In this document: positions 34,841 through 46,384 of the stretch, one piece after another
How the letters are laid out: every line of letters starts with the position of its first letter
Position numbering within the stretch: position 1 is the stretch's first letter
Assembly: GCA_017311185.1 (NCBI GenBank)
Contig: JAESUZ010003374.1
Span: 221,623-285,622 of the forward strand
Direction of reading: 5' to 3'
From: Proteles cristata cristata
Taxonomy: Eukaryota; Chordata; Mammalia; Carnivora; Hyaenidae
Length of the DNA: 64,000 bases
Made by a program: the position numbers and the translations under genes
The notes under the pieces: generated by a model
Told to the model about the DNA's origin: nothing
What the model saw: the letters and a program-made list of their open reading frames with translations, nothing else
The model's database searches: none

Positions 34841-35256
34841 ACCAAGTAACACATTTTAATACAAAACCACCACAGAAAATCAAGGTGCCAGGTACTTTCC
34901 TTGAGAATGAAGACACACAGAAGGGCAAATGCATTGTGTCATTTATTTCAATATATCCTCCAGGAAGAATTCTCTTATGTACAGTAAGTGACAAGCAGTA
35001 CCGTAATTTTAGGTACATAAAATTGTTAGCACAACACCAACAAAAGACTTATAACTGTAGGATCCTCTCAAGTGTGAGTTCTTACACATTCTGTAAGGTA
35101 TGAACAATTACTGCGCTCCTACATACCTTATGTGAATGGGAATTCTGCCCCGGGGAAGTGCCTATCATGTAAAGATGAAAAATGAGTAAAGCTATCTTAC
35201 ATTCTTTAATTTCATCAGGTACTTTATCCTAATGAGTTTAGATGTGACTACTAAAC
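34841..35256. other. Unassigned DNA between SINEs
   Basis: No repeat or coding sequence is recognised. It lies just downstream of ZNF-A and could include its old 3' UTR. Confidence 0.3.
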
Positions 35257-35449
35257 GGGCACCTGGGTGGCTTAGTCGGTTAAGCGTCTGACTTCAGCTC
35301 ACGTCATGATCCCGCGGATGATGAGTTCGAGCCCCACATTGAGCTCTGTGCTGACAGCTCGGAGCCTGGAGCCTGCTTCACATTCTATGTCTCCCTCTCT
35401 CTCTGTCCCTTCCCCACTCATGCTCTGTCTGTCTCTCAAAAATAAACAT
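35257..35449 (+). mobile_element. Carnivora SINE
   Basis: Complete; ends AAAAATAAACATT where the next SINE begins. Confidence 0.92.
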
Positions 35450-35690
35450 TGGGCGCCTGGGTGGCTCAGTTGGTTGAGTGTCCAACTTCAGCCCAGGTCA
35501 TGATCTCACAGTCCGTGAGTTCGAGCCCTGCACTGGGCTCTGTGCTGACAGCTCAGAGCCTGGAGCCTACTTCTGACTGTCTCTCCCTCTCTCTCTGACC
35601 CGGCCCCACTCATTCTCTGTCTCTCTCTCTCTCAAAAATGAATAAACATTTAAAAAATAACTAAACATTAAAAATTTTAATTAAAAAAGA
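35450..35690 (+). mobile_element. Carnivora SINE
   Basis: Head-to-tail with the previous SINE; its tail reaches the ZNF-A stop codon. Confidence 0.92.
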
Positions 35691-35698
35691 TGTGAATA

Positions 35699-36895
<1,197 letters not shown>

Positions 36896-37912
36896 ACTTT
36901 TATATATTGGAAACATCATCATTTAATTAAAGGGTTTTTTTCCTCCATTTCCATTTCAGTGTACAGAGTTCCTGCCCTGTTTTTGAGTTACTTTAAGTTG
37001 AGGCTAGGACCCTGCATTAGATTCTCTATTTTCACAGTACCTTACACAGTTGCTCTGGTAATTACCCATACTAGATCACTGAAAACCTAAATTATTCCAA
37101 CTACATCAAGAACTGAACATCTGAGTTGTGTATATGTGGTTCTCTGAGGAGAAACCTCAGGTGGGAAGTAAGTTTGGGGTGCTCCTCAAGTTCCTGATAT
37201 TCAAAGAATCTTCACAGATTCTGCTTTCTTTGGGTAAACATTTATTTCATATCATTCTCCTGAACTTTGTACTTCTGGCCTTGATGTGGGGGAAAGGAAA
37301 TACTTTTGGGGATCTTACCAACTGTATTCCATTTGATGTTTTTTCCAAAGAAATATCTTGAAGGGCTGTGGAACCTGTGGTTTGGAGTTGCGAATCCAAT
37401 TTTGGAAAAAAGGGGGACAATTTAGTGCTTGGCGAAAAATTCCGGGATAAAGTTGTTTATGGTGGAGGGGGGACCTCCAGGGCTCCTTCCCTGCAGAAAA
37501 CTAACAAGCTTACAAAAACTATCAAAATCAGCTATCATAGCACTTTGGAATCTAGTCAAAAAGGTACAACCCCCAAGGGAACACTGATGGAAAAAGCAGC
37601 TATGATTCATCAAGAGAGTGTGGAAGCATTTTAATTACCCACTGACCATCCCCTCTTCAGATCAGCTCCAGTCGTGTGGACAACAGGATGCATCTTTGAG
37701 CAAGTGGCAAGGGCTCAAAGGAGTGCTATGGACCTTGCTCTCAAAGAAGCGCCATTTTGTGTTTCGATCTTTCTTGCAGCTTCCTCAAGCATCACTGCCA
37801 CAAGGGTGTGCCTCTATATCACTCAACTCAGAGAGTTCCCAGGAGCAAGGTGGCATCTCAGCTGCTGCTGAAGGTGTCTAGAGGCAAAGTATTGCCTACA
37901 GCAGAATGAGGA
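36896..37912. other. Repeat-free unassigned DNA upstream of ZNF-A
   Basis: About 1 kb with no SINE or young L1. Two plus-strand frames in sequence (37368-37634 and 37618-37881) have ordinary composition but no domain I know. Intron of the ZNF-A locus is the simplest reading; an eroded endogenous element is possible. Confidence 0.4.
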
Positions 37913-37926
37913 AAGGGAAGGCATTT

Positions 37927-38158
37927 GGGGGGGGTTGTTGTGTGTTTTTTTAAAAAATTTAAAATATTTTTTATTTCTGAGAGAGAGAGAGCATGAGCAG
38001 GGGAGGGGCAGAGAGAGAGGGAGACACAGAATCTGAAGCAGGCTCCAGGCTCTGCGCTGTCAGCATAGAGGCCGACACGAGGCTCAAACCCACGAACCGT
38101 GAGATCATGACCTGAGCCAAAGTTGGACGCTCAACCGCCTGAGCCACCCAGGCACCCC
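37927..38158 (-). mobile_element. Carnivora SINE with 14-bp TSD
   Basis: AAGGGAAGGCATTT at 37913-37926 and 38159-38172 is perfect. Confidence 0.95.
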
Positions 38159-38248
38159 AAGGGAAGGCATTTTGGACAAACGAAACATAGTATGAAAAGC
38201 CATAGAAGGAACAGACTGGAAATGTTGATATGTGCGTGAATAGGCCTT

Positions 38249-38459
38249 TTATTATTTTTTTAAATGTTTATTTTTGAGAAAGAAAGAGAGAACACACTCA
38301 GCAGGGGACAGCACAGAGAGAGGGACACACAATCTGAAGCAGGCTTCAGGCTCTGAGCTGCCACCACAGAGCCCAATGCAGGTCTTAAACTCAAAAACCG
38401 TGAGATCATGACCTGAGTTGAAGTCAGAACAATTAACTAACTGAGCCACCCAGGTGATC
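38249..38459 (-). mobile_element. Carnivora SINE
   Basis: Complete diverged reverse copy. Confidence 0.9.
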
Positions 38460-38739
38460 CAGAATAGAGTTTTTAAAAGCTCGAGTGTTCACCCGGGAAT
38501 CAAGAGTCCACGAGCACACCCAGGCTGGATGCTTGGAAAGGGCGAGAGGACCAAGAACTTTCCTCTCTGGCTGATCTTCAGGACCCACTCCCACAGGGAT
38601 GGAAGGCTAAGGAAAGGTTGTAGACGGCCCAGTTAAACGCCAAAGGAGTGGCCCACTCTGATCAACAAAACCCAAAAGAGTACTGTTAGTTTTCTTTTCT
38701 TGGCTCCAGGCATTTAAGGAATTTCTGTCACTCTAAGGT
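38460..38739. other. Unassigned DNA
   Basis: No repeat or gene recognised. It lies within the presumed ZNF-A first intron. Confidence 0.3.
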
Positions 38740-38929
38740 GACCGCTAAACTAACAGAACACAGATTTCAGGGGCAGCACTAAAAAGAAATGCAGAATATA
38801 ACAAAAATAATTTATAAAATCCACTAAACAAACATCAACCATATACAACTAGCAGCAACAGCAAACCCTAGGAGATGGTGAATAGACTTACAAATAGCCA
38901 TGTTATGATACTTAAAATTTTATTTTCTG

Positions 38930-39135
38930 GGGCTCCTAGGTAGCTCAGTTGGTTGAGGGTCCAACTCTTGATTTCAGCTCATGTCATGATCCCAGGGTTG
39001 TGGGATTAAGCCCCACATTAGGCTCTGTGCTGAGTGTGGAGCCTGCTTGGGATCCTCTCTCTCTCTCTCTCTCTCTCCCCCCTGCCCCTCTCCCCTGTTC
39101 ATGTGCTCTCTCTCTCTAAAATTAAAAAAAATGTT
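38930..39135 (+). mobile_element. Carnivora SINE, older subfamily
   Basis: GGTCCAACTCTTGATTTCAG form with (CT)n body. Confidence 0.9.
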
Positions 39136-39313
39136 TTTTAATTGTTCCTGAAAGCCAAGGCAGTGGACTTACTAATGACCTTAAATCCATTTGTTTCAAC
39201 ACAGCCAGAGCTGACAGAAACCATGAACAAAGAACTAAAAGAAACTAGAAGAATTATATTTCACTAAAGAGATTATTAATAAGAGACAGCAATTACAAAA
39301 AAGAATCAAAAGA

Positions 39314-39510
39314 GGGGCACGTTGGTAACTTGGTTAAGTTTTGGACTTTGGCTCACATCATGATCTCACAGTTTATGGGTTCAAGCCCCACACCATTGTG
39401 CTGACAGCTCAGAGCCTGAAGCCTACTTTGGATTCTGTGTCTCCTCTCTCCCGCCCCTCATGCTCTGTCTCTGTCTCTCAAAAATGAAGATTTAAAAAAA
39501 TTTTTTTAAA
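39314..39510 (+). mobile_element. Carnivora SINE
   Basis: Diverged head (GGGGCACGTTGGTAACTT); CAAAAGAG on both sides. Confidence 0.85.
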
Positions 39511-39558
39511 GAACCAAAAGAGCTGAAAAGTACAATATCAAAAATGGGTGGTAGAAGA

Positions 39559-40962
39559 TTTTAATCTTGATGAGGTCCCAATAGTTTATTTTTGCTCTTG
39601 ATTCCCTTGCTTTTGGGGATGTGTCAAGTAAGAGGTTGCTGCGGTGGAGGTCAAGGAGGTTGTTTCCTGCTTTCTCCTCTAGGGTGTTGATGGTTTCCTG
39701 TCTCACGTTCAGGTCCTTTATCCAGTTTGAGTTTATTTTTGTGTATGGTGTGAGAAAATGATCTAGTTTCATTCTTCTGCATGTTGCTGTCCAGTTCTCC
39801 CAACACCACCTGTTAAAGAGGCTGTCTTTTTTCCATTGGATATTCTTTCCTGCTTTGTCAAAGATTAGTTGGCTGCATACCTTTGGGTCCAGCTCCGAGT
39901 TCTTAATTCTATTCCATTGGTCTATGCGTCTGTTTTTGTGCCAATACCATACTGTCTTGATGATGACAGCTTTGTAGTAGAGGCTAAGGAAACAATCCAT
40001 AAAACTAACAGGCAACCAACGGAATGCGAAAAGATAGTTGCAAATGACATATCAGATAAAGGGTTAATATCCAAAATCTTTAAGGAACTCACCAAACTCC
40101 ACATGCAAAAAACAAACAACCCAGTAAAGAAGTGGGCAGAAGATACTAGCAGACATTTCTCCAAAGAGGACATACAGATGGCCAACAGACACATGAAATG
40201 ATGCTCAGCATCCCTCTTCATCAGGGACACACATATCAAAACCACACTGAGATACCACCTCACGTCTATCAGAGTGGCTAAAAAGCAAATCAGAGGACTC
40301 TAGATGCTGGTGAGGATGTGGAGAAATGTGCACCCTTCTACACTGTTGGTGGGAATGTAAACTGGTGCAGCTCCTCTGGAAAACAGTGTGGAGGTTCCTC
40401 AAAAAATTAACAATAGAACTCCCCTAGGACCCAGCAATAGCACTGCTAGGAATTGACCCAAGGGATATAGGAGTGCTGATGCATAGGGGCACATGTACCC
40501 CAATGTTCATAGCAGCACTCTCCACAATAGCTAAAACATGGAAAGAGCCTAAGTGTCCATCAACGGATGAATGGATCAAGAAGATGTTGTTTATCTATAC
40601 CATGGAATACTACATGGCAATGAGAAACAATGAAATCTGGCCATGTGTAGCAACATGGATGGACCTTGAGGGTGTTATGCTGAGCGAAATAAGTCAGGCA
40701 GAGAAGGACAGATACCATATGTCTTCACATATAGGAGGATTAGGAGGAACTTAATGGAGGACCATGGGGGAGAAGAAGGGGGTAAATGGTGGGGGAGAGG
40801 GAGGGAGGCAAACCATGAGAGACTTTTGAATGCTGAGAACAAACTGAGGGCTGATGAGGAGGGTATGGGAAGGCGGTAATGGGCATGGAGGAGGGCACTT
40901 GTTGGGATGAGCACTGGGTGTTATACGGAAACCAACTTGACAATAAACTATTTTTAAAAAGA
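39559..40962 (+). mobile_element. Young L1 with 5' inversion (twin priming)
   Basis: The plus-strand part (about 39983-40962) runs from the ORF2 C-terminal region ([12 protein letters not shown]) through the 3' UTR to the CAATAAACTATTT tail. The adjoining 39559-39982 is minus-strand ORF2 that ends, in L1 sense, exactly before the start of the plus part. Only about 11 nt (the 'gcttctgcaca' seen at the same place in the L1 at 29157) are missing at the switch. Such inversions are the known product of twin priming during target-primed reverse transcription. The element is 5' truncated and not coding. I did not find a convincing TSD. Confidence 0.88.
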
Positions 40963-40980
40963 AACAAACAGATCACATAT

Positions 40981-41203
40981 GGGGCGCTTGAGTGGCTCAG
41001 TTGGTTAAGCGTCCAACTTCAGCTCAGGTCATGATGTCATGGTTCCTGGGTTCGAGCCTCGGATCAGGCTCTGTGCTGAACGTTTGCTCAGAGTCTGAAG
41101 CCTGCTTGGGATTCTGTGTTTCCTCTCTCTGCCCCTCCTCCGCTCGCGCTCTGTCTCACTCTGTCTCTTAAAAATAAATAAATGTAATAAAAAAATTTAA
41201 AGA
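40981..41203 (+). mobile_element. Carnivora SINE
   Basis: Complete; AGATCA(C/A)ATAT on both sides, directly after the inverted L1. Confidence 0.93.
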
Positions 41204-41369
41204 TCAAATATGCCTGCAACTTATTTCCACCTCCTTACTTTCAAAAACGTGATCATTAACATTTAACTATACACATGGAGAGAGAGATAGAAGGAGGAAC
41301 ACTACGCATGCTAAATACTAACAACTGGTCAATGTACAACAAGATAACACCTGACAATTCACCAAATTT

Positions 41370-42053
41370 CAGTAACAGGTGGCCGCAGCCAGAGCATTTC
41401 CGTGCAGTGCTCACCGGAACGCACCGCAATCGCCAGGTCGGAGAGAAGAGGGCGCTGCCGCCATCTTCCACAATTGCGTACACGTTTTACCTCTGGAAAA
41501 AGGACACAGTTTGTTCTGACCGCTTTTGCATAGAGGCGCACAGCGGGCAGGGGAAAGGCCCTGACTCCACCGGGTACTGCGAGCCGCGGCCTCGACCCCC
41601 ACCCACGTGGGCGGGGCCGACAGTGACTCTCGGAAAGACACATGGATCGGGGCGGCCGCAGTCCCCCGGTCGCTGTGCACCTGAAGCGAAGACGCGCCGC
41701 GACTCCCTGCCAGCCGCCAAAGCTGACACATTGGAGAACCTACTTCCGACGCGGGGAGGAGGCGAAGTGAGTCGGTATCCAAAGAGCACTTCCGCTTCCG
41801 GTTTCCGCCACGCGGTCAGCGTAGGGGCGGAGCTTCAGGAGCAGAAGAGTCGGGTCCGGGTTGGCAGCTGCCACTTCCAGATGTCTGGGGAGGGGTTGGA
41901 GCTGGGTCCTGGGCTGTCTCTTGGCAGCCACCCCGCCCCAGGGACATTGGTGGGATGTCCGAGCGCCCGGGACGGAGTTAGAAACGGACGGACACGGTGG
42001 GCGGGGTTTGCCTCCGGTTCTGGGCCAGGGAAGCTCTTGAAATGCTCTTCTTC
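41370..42053 (-). promoter_or_regulatory. CpG-rich promoter-like block 1 (behind ZNF-A)
   Basis: This is a GC-rich, CpG-dense stretch in otherwise AT-rich DNA, with no interspersed repeat in its core. A canonical YY1 element (AAGATGGCGGC on the minus strand) lies at 41467-41457. A GC box overlaps an E-box, CACGTG, at 41604-41616. Clustered ETS-type CTTCCG elements lie at 41789-41807, and more GC boxes near 41822 and 42000. On the minus strand a donor-like CCG|GTGAGC lies at 41415/41414, so a short 5'-UTR exon at about 41530-41415 carrying the YY1 site near its start is plausible. That would suit transcription towards ZNF-A 5 kb away. A plus-strand donor-like GAA|GTGAGT at 41767 leaves bidirectional activity open. 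A young SINE marks the right edge. The elements are seen directly; promoter function is inferred. Confidence 0.65.
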
Positions 42054-42258
42054 GGGGCGCCTGGGTGACTTAGTCGGTTAAGCGTCCGACTTTCGCTTAG
42101 GTCATGATCTCGCGGTTCGTGGGCTCTGTGCTGACAGCCAGCTCAGAGCCTGGAGCCTGTTTCAGAGTCTGTGACTCCCTCTCCCTCTGGCCCTCCCCTG
42201 CTCACACTGTCTCTCCTAGAAATAAATAAAAAACATTAAAAAAAAAAAAAAAGAAAAA
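42054..42258 (+). mobile_element. Young felid SINE with 15-bp TSD at CpG block 1
   Basis: GAAATGCTCTTCTTC at 42039-42053 and 42259-42273 is perfect. It lacks about 17 bp after GCGGTTCGTGGG. Confidence 0.96.
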
Positions 42259-42343
42259 GAAATGCTCTTCTTCACGCCTTTCTCCTTTTTGGCTCAGCCC
42301 CAGGCACCGCTATGCGTTATATTTATAAAGATAAGTCCCCTAG

Positions 42344-42565
42344 GGGCGCCTGGGCGGCTTAGTCGGTTAAGCGTCCGACTTTCGCTTGGGTCATGATCTC
42401 GCGGTTCGTGGGTTCGAGCCCCGCGTCGGGCTCTGTGCTGCCTGCCAGCTCAGAGCCTGGAGCCTGTTTCAGAGTCTGTGACTCCCTCTCTCTCTGACCC
42501 TCCCCTGCTCATGCTGTCTCTCTCTCTCTCCTAGAAATAAATAAAAAAACATTAAAAAAAAAAAA
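42344..42565 (+). mobile_element. Young felid SINE with 17-bp TSD
   Basis: AAAGATAAGTCCCCTAG at 42327-42343 and 42566-42582 is perfect. Confidence 0.96.
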
Positions 42566-42639
42566 AAAGATAAGTCCCCTAGCCCGTAAAATGAACTCCC
42601 AGCTCATCAGTCCTCTCTCCTGACCTTCAGTTTTAAGGT

Positions 42640-43085
42640 AGAATTCTCATAGCGCATAATTAACCCATTTAAAATGTAATAGTATAGTCAGAGTTGTGTA
42701 TCCATCACCACAATCAATTTTAGTACATTTTCATAGTCACAAAAGGAAACCCAGTACCCTCTTAGCCATAATCCTCCCACCTCACCCCCACCCCAAGGCA
42801 ACAATCTAGGGGTTTTTTTGTCTCTTGGGATTTGCCTGTTCTGACATTTCATATAAACGGAATATTACAGTAGGTGGTCTTTGTGTCTGGTCGCCTTTGA
42901 CTTACATAATGTTATCAAGGTTCATCCAATTTGCAGTGTGTACCAGTCTTTATTTCTTTACTTAATAATATTCCACTGTATGGGTGTGTCACAATTTGTC
43001 TACTCAATAGTTGATGGACACTGGGTTATTTACAACTTGTTTTGGCTATTATAAATAATATGGGATATTTTTTTGAACAGTGATC
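42640..43085 (-). mobile_element. Ancient L1M 3' end, antisense
   Basis: The reversed 3' region is well recognisable: GTATCCATCACCACAATC, TTCATATAAACGGAAT, AATAATATTCCACTGTATGG. Confidence 0.75.
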
Positions 43086-43146
43086 AGAGGAGAATTCATA
43101 TTCCTAAATGTTTTCATCCTTAAAAGTGAGAGAATAAAAAATTCCA

Positions 43147-43365
43147 GGGGCGCCTGCGTGGCTCAGTTGGCTGAGCATCCGACTTCAGCCCAGGTCATGA
43201 TCTCACTGCTTGTGAGCTTGAGCCCCGGTTTGGACTCCGTGCTGACAGCTCAGAGCCTGGAGCCTGCTTCAGATTCTGTCTCTGTCTCTGTCTCTCTGCC
43301 TCGCTCCTGCTTGCACTCTGTCTCTTCCTCTCAAAAATAAAATAAACGTTAAAAAATAAAAAATA
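43147..43365 (+). mobile_element. Carnivora SINE
   Basis: Complete, inserted near an antisense L1M. Confidence 0.93.
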
Positions 43366-43504
43366 CTAAATTCCAAGCTAAAAATCAAACAAAAAGACCC
43401 TAGAATATCAGTGCAAACCCAACCTAGAAAATTATAGGAACTTACACTGCAAAAGAGCATCAAGTCCAGATGGATTGGGTTTTGGCTGGGTAGGGGTGGT
43501 AACA

Positions 43505-43543
43505 GCTTTATTGAGACATAATTCACATATAATTCGCCCATTG
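43505..43543 (-). mobile_element. L1M 3' tip, antisense
   Basis: AACAGCTTTATTGAGACATA is the reversed extreme 3' end of an L1M. It precedes a truncated SINE. Confidence 0.5.
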
Positions 43544-43632
43544 ATTTTTTTAGTGTTTACTTATTTTTGAGAGAGAGGAAGACAGGATCCAGATCCGGCT
43601 TTGAACTGACAGCAGAGAGCCTGATGTGTAGA
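43543..43632 (-). mobile_element. SINE fragment
   Basis: Tail half only, ending at GAGAGCCTGATGTG. Confidence 0.75.
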
Positions 43633-43691
43633 GGTTGCTTAAATAAAACTTGTATAAAAAGCTTGTGATTTTGATTAAGTTCAATGTACCT

Positions 43692-43908
43692 ATTTTTTAA
43701 TGTTTATTTTTTAGAGAGAGAGAGAAGGGTGTGTGTGTTGGGGGGGGGGAAGGGACAGAGAGACACGGAGACGCAGAATATGAAGCAGCCTCCAGGCTCT
43801 GAACTATCAGCACAGAGCCTGATGCAGGGCCCACAGGGCTTGAATTCACAAACTATGAGATCATGACCTGATCTGGTCGCTTACCTAACTGAGCCACCCA
43901 GGCGCCCC
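43692..43908 (-). mobile_element. Carnivora SINE
   Basis: Complete reverse copy with GTGTGTGTTG and a G10 run at 43741-43750. Confidence 0.92.
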
Positions 43909-44275
43909 CCTTTTTTTCTTAATGTAGGCATTTATTGCTATAAAATTCCTTTTTAAATTTTTTTTAAATTTTTTAAAAAATTTATTTCTGAGAGAGCGCG
44001 TGAGCAGGGGAGGGTCAGAGAAAGAGAGAGAGGAGAGAGAGAGGGAGACACAGAATCCAAAACAGGCTCCAGGCTCTGAGCTGGCAGTCATCACAGAGCC
44101 CGATGTGGGACTTGAACCCACCAACCGAGAGATCATGACCTGAGCTGAAGTTGGACGCTTAACCGACTGAGCCACCCAGGTACCACTATAAAATTCCTTC
44201 TTGTACCTGCATTTGCTTCATCCCATAAGTTTTGGTAGATGTTTTCATTTTTCTCTCAAGATATTGTTTAATAAA
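43909..44275 (-). mobile_element. Old L1 ORF2, antisense (split by a SINE)
   Basis: GTAGGCATTTATTGCTATAA, then CATTTGCTTCATCCCATAAG, is the reversed ORF2 linker. A SINE at 43956-44183 splits it, with ATAAAATTCCTT duplicated. Confidence 0.65.
43956..44183 (-). mobile_element. Carnivora SINE
   Basis: Complete reverse copy; CTATAAAATTCCTT on both sides. Confidence 0.94.
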
Positions 44276-44397
44276 GTTCATTTATTTATTTTGAGAGACC
44301 CTATACCATGACTGGCCATATTCGTAATGGCAAGCTTGCCAGTCTGTGAAATGTTACATCTTTTCCCTTCATTCGTTCTTCTTAAAATGTGCTTCAA

Positions 44398-44603
44398 TGG
44401 GCCGCCTGGGTGGCTCAGTCGGTTAAGCGTCTGACTTTGGGTCAGGTCATGATCTCACAGTTTGTGGGTTCGAGCCTCGTGTTGGGCTCTGTGCTGACAG
44501 CTCAGAGCCTGGATCCTGCTTCGGATTCTGTGTCTTCCTCTCTCTCTGACCCTCCCCTGCTCACGCTGTCTCTCCCTCTCTCAGAAATAATAAAACATTT
44601 AAA
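44398..44603 (+). mobile_element. Carnivora SINE with 14-bp TSD
   Basis: AAAATGTGCTTCAA at 44384-44397 and 44604-44617 is perfect. Confidence 0.95.
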
Positions 44604-44669
44604 AAAATGTGCTTCAAATGTTTGCCTTTTGCAGTTTTGGGTAGAGTCATTCCTGGATGCTTCTTGCAC

Positions 44670-44716
44670 ATATATATATATATGTTTATATATATGTATA
44701 TATATACATATATGCG
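44670..44716. repeat. (TA)n-rich microsatellite
   Basis: Imperfect TA/GTATA runs of about 45 bp lie between L1 pieces. Confidence 0.8.
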
Positions 44717-44839
44717 TTTCACACTGATTATTTATATGATTAATAAAATAATGGTATTTTTATGTATCTGAGTCTAGCAACCTTGACAAGCATTAGTTCT
44801 AATAATTTGTTTTCTTGGGTTTTTAAATGTAAATGGCCT

Positions 44840-45182
44840 AAATAGTTGTAAATAATAATCCACTTTAATATATTTTTCTTTTCTGCCAATAATTGTACCT
44901 CATTTCATCTTCCTGTCTTACAGGTTGGTCAGAATTTCTAATAATATGTAGAATAATAGCAGTGATAAGTTGGCCTCCTTGTCTTGTTTTTGATGTATAA
45001 AGCAATGGCTCTAAAGTTTCTCCATTAATTATATTTGTAGTGGGGGAGTGTCAATGACCTTTATTAACAGGTGAAAGAAATTAATTTTTATCCTTGAACT
45101 GGGAAGAGACTTTATTGTGAAAAAGCGTTGAATTCTGTCAATGATTTGTTACGTTTCAATTGATTTAACTTCATGGAATCTT
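44840..45182 (-). mobile_element. Old L1 ORF2 reverse transcriptase, antisense
   Basis: It reads as reversed RT sequence (TCCTTGTCTTGTTTTTGATG, GTTGAATTCTGTCAATGATT). Confidence 0.7.
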
Positions 45183-45325
45183 TTTTTTTTAATGTTTTTT
45201 TTATTTATTTCTAGGAGAGAGAGAGAGACAGAGGCGCAGAGCCTGCTTGGATTCTCTCTTTCTGCCCTTCCCTGCTTGTGTTCTCTCTTTCTCTCTCAAA
45301 ATAAATAAACTTAAAAAAAAAAGAA
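45183..45325. mobile_element. Composite of two half SINEs, tail inward
   Basis: A reverse SINE tail (45183-45231) is fused to a forward 3' half (45233-45325) with no heads, giving an imperfect palindrome. Confidence 0.8.
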
Positions 45326-45413
45326 ATTTAAATGAAGCCGTATTTTGATAGGTTCAATAAGGGAAGTGACATTTGTGAGTGAAAATAACTCTAAAAGAAA
45401 CAGTATTTAGAAT

Positions 45414-45591
45414 GGGGCGCCTTGATGGCTTAGTTGGTTGAGCATCTGACTTGATCCTGTGGTCTGTGAGTTTGAGCCCCACCTCAGGCTCACTGCTGTC
45501 AGCACAGAGTTCACTTCAGATCTTCTGTCACCCTTTCTCTGTCCCTCCCTGCTTGCACTCTCTCTCAAAAATAAACATAAAAAAAAAACCC
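45414..45591 (+). mobile_element. Carnivora SINE
   Basis: Complete short copy; AGTATTTAG(A/G)AT on both sides. Confidence 0.92.
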
Positions 45592-45739
45592 TAGTATTTA
45601 GGATTAAACCAAAATAAAAAATACCTTAGATTGAAACCCATGTAATGTAGCTAAAGGGATATTTGGAGGATATCTATGGCCTTAAATGCTTTTATTCAAA
45701 AACACGAACTGAAAATTAATGAGTGAGATTTCCATTTTG
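45592..45739 (+). mobile_element. Old L1 ORF2 fragment
   Basis: TAGCTAAAGGGATATTTGGA, then GCCTTAAATGCTTTTATTC, is the ORF2 linker region. It abuts the truncated end of ZNF-B. Confidence 0.6.
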
Positions 45740-45787
45740 AAGATAAGACCTTGATAAAAAGCAATCCCACATTTATGACACTCATAA

Positions 45788-46384
45788 TGAGGAGCCTGAA
45801 ATGAAGTCCTCCATTAGAAACAACCTCAGGCTGCACATAGTCCCAGTTCCAGGAAAAGCCTCAGCTGAAGCCACCCTCGGACTGCCCTTAGATCTGCCAA
45901 TCAAAAGAAATGTGTGACATTCCTGTAGTCTTGGAGACGAGTCAGGGCTGGGAACTGCAGGTAGTTACTTTGTACAAACTTGCCAATCAATCACCGCTTG
46001 CATAAGCCCCAAGTAGATTCTCTGAGCCCACCTCATAATTGGTCATTTTAAAAGACTCTCAAAGGTCATGATTGGGTCCCGCCAAACATAACAGACACCT
46101 CGCAGATACTGAATGGTCAAAACTGTTACTATGCTGTTACTATGGGGATTGTACAATTACGATTGGTGCTCATGTAATGATGCAAAACGTACAACGTGTG
46201 CACTGTAACACCCCCGCCCTTCCCCCATAAAAACCCTGCTCGCCACTGTTCGGGGCTTCACTTTGCTGCCACTGTGCCGGGAGACGGGTGAGCCCCTGCT
46301 CGAGCTTGTAATAAAGACCCTTTTGTATTTGCATCGGTGCCGGCTCCTTGGAGGTCTCTGGGAACTCGCAATTCGGGCATAACA
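45788..46384 (+). mobile_element. Solo ERV1-type LTR (copy 1) inside ZNF-B
   Basis: This 597-bp element starts TGAGGAG and ends AACA. It is flanked by a 4-bp duplication (ATAA at 45784-45787, GTAA at 46385-46388, one mismatch), the length typical of class I (gammaretrovirus-like) integrations. A TATA-like ATAAAAA lies at 46227 and AATAAA at 46310, followed by a T-rich U5, so U3-R-U5 order and plus orientation are clear. Zinc-finger coding sequence abuts both ends, so there is no internal retroviral region. It is a solo LTR left by recombination. No open reading frame of viral type is present. Confidence 0.88.

Larger units (their letters stand above)
38740..39558 (+). mobile_element. Old L1 5'/ORF1 fragment (split by SINEs)
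   Basis: AACAAAGAACTAAAAGAAAC and AAGAATCAAAAGAG, then GAGCTGAAAAGTACAATA after a SINE, match an old L1 ORF1 5' portion. SINEs lie at 38930-39135 and 39314-39510. Confidence 0.5.

Noticed and set aside
37000..41370. KRAB A box for ZNF-A
   Set aside because: I looked for the DVAVDF and DVMLENY-type signature on the minus strand and found none. It may be deleted or lie in diverged sequence.
41275..42081. 268-codon open frame through CpG block 1
   Set aside because: GC-rich DNA lacks stop codons. The frame runs into a SINE, has no domain and overlaps equally long frames on the other strand.
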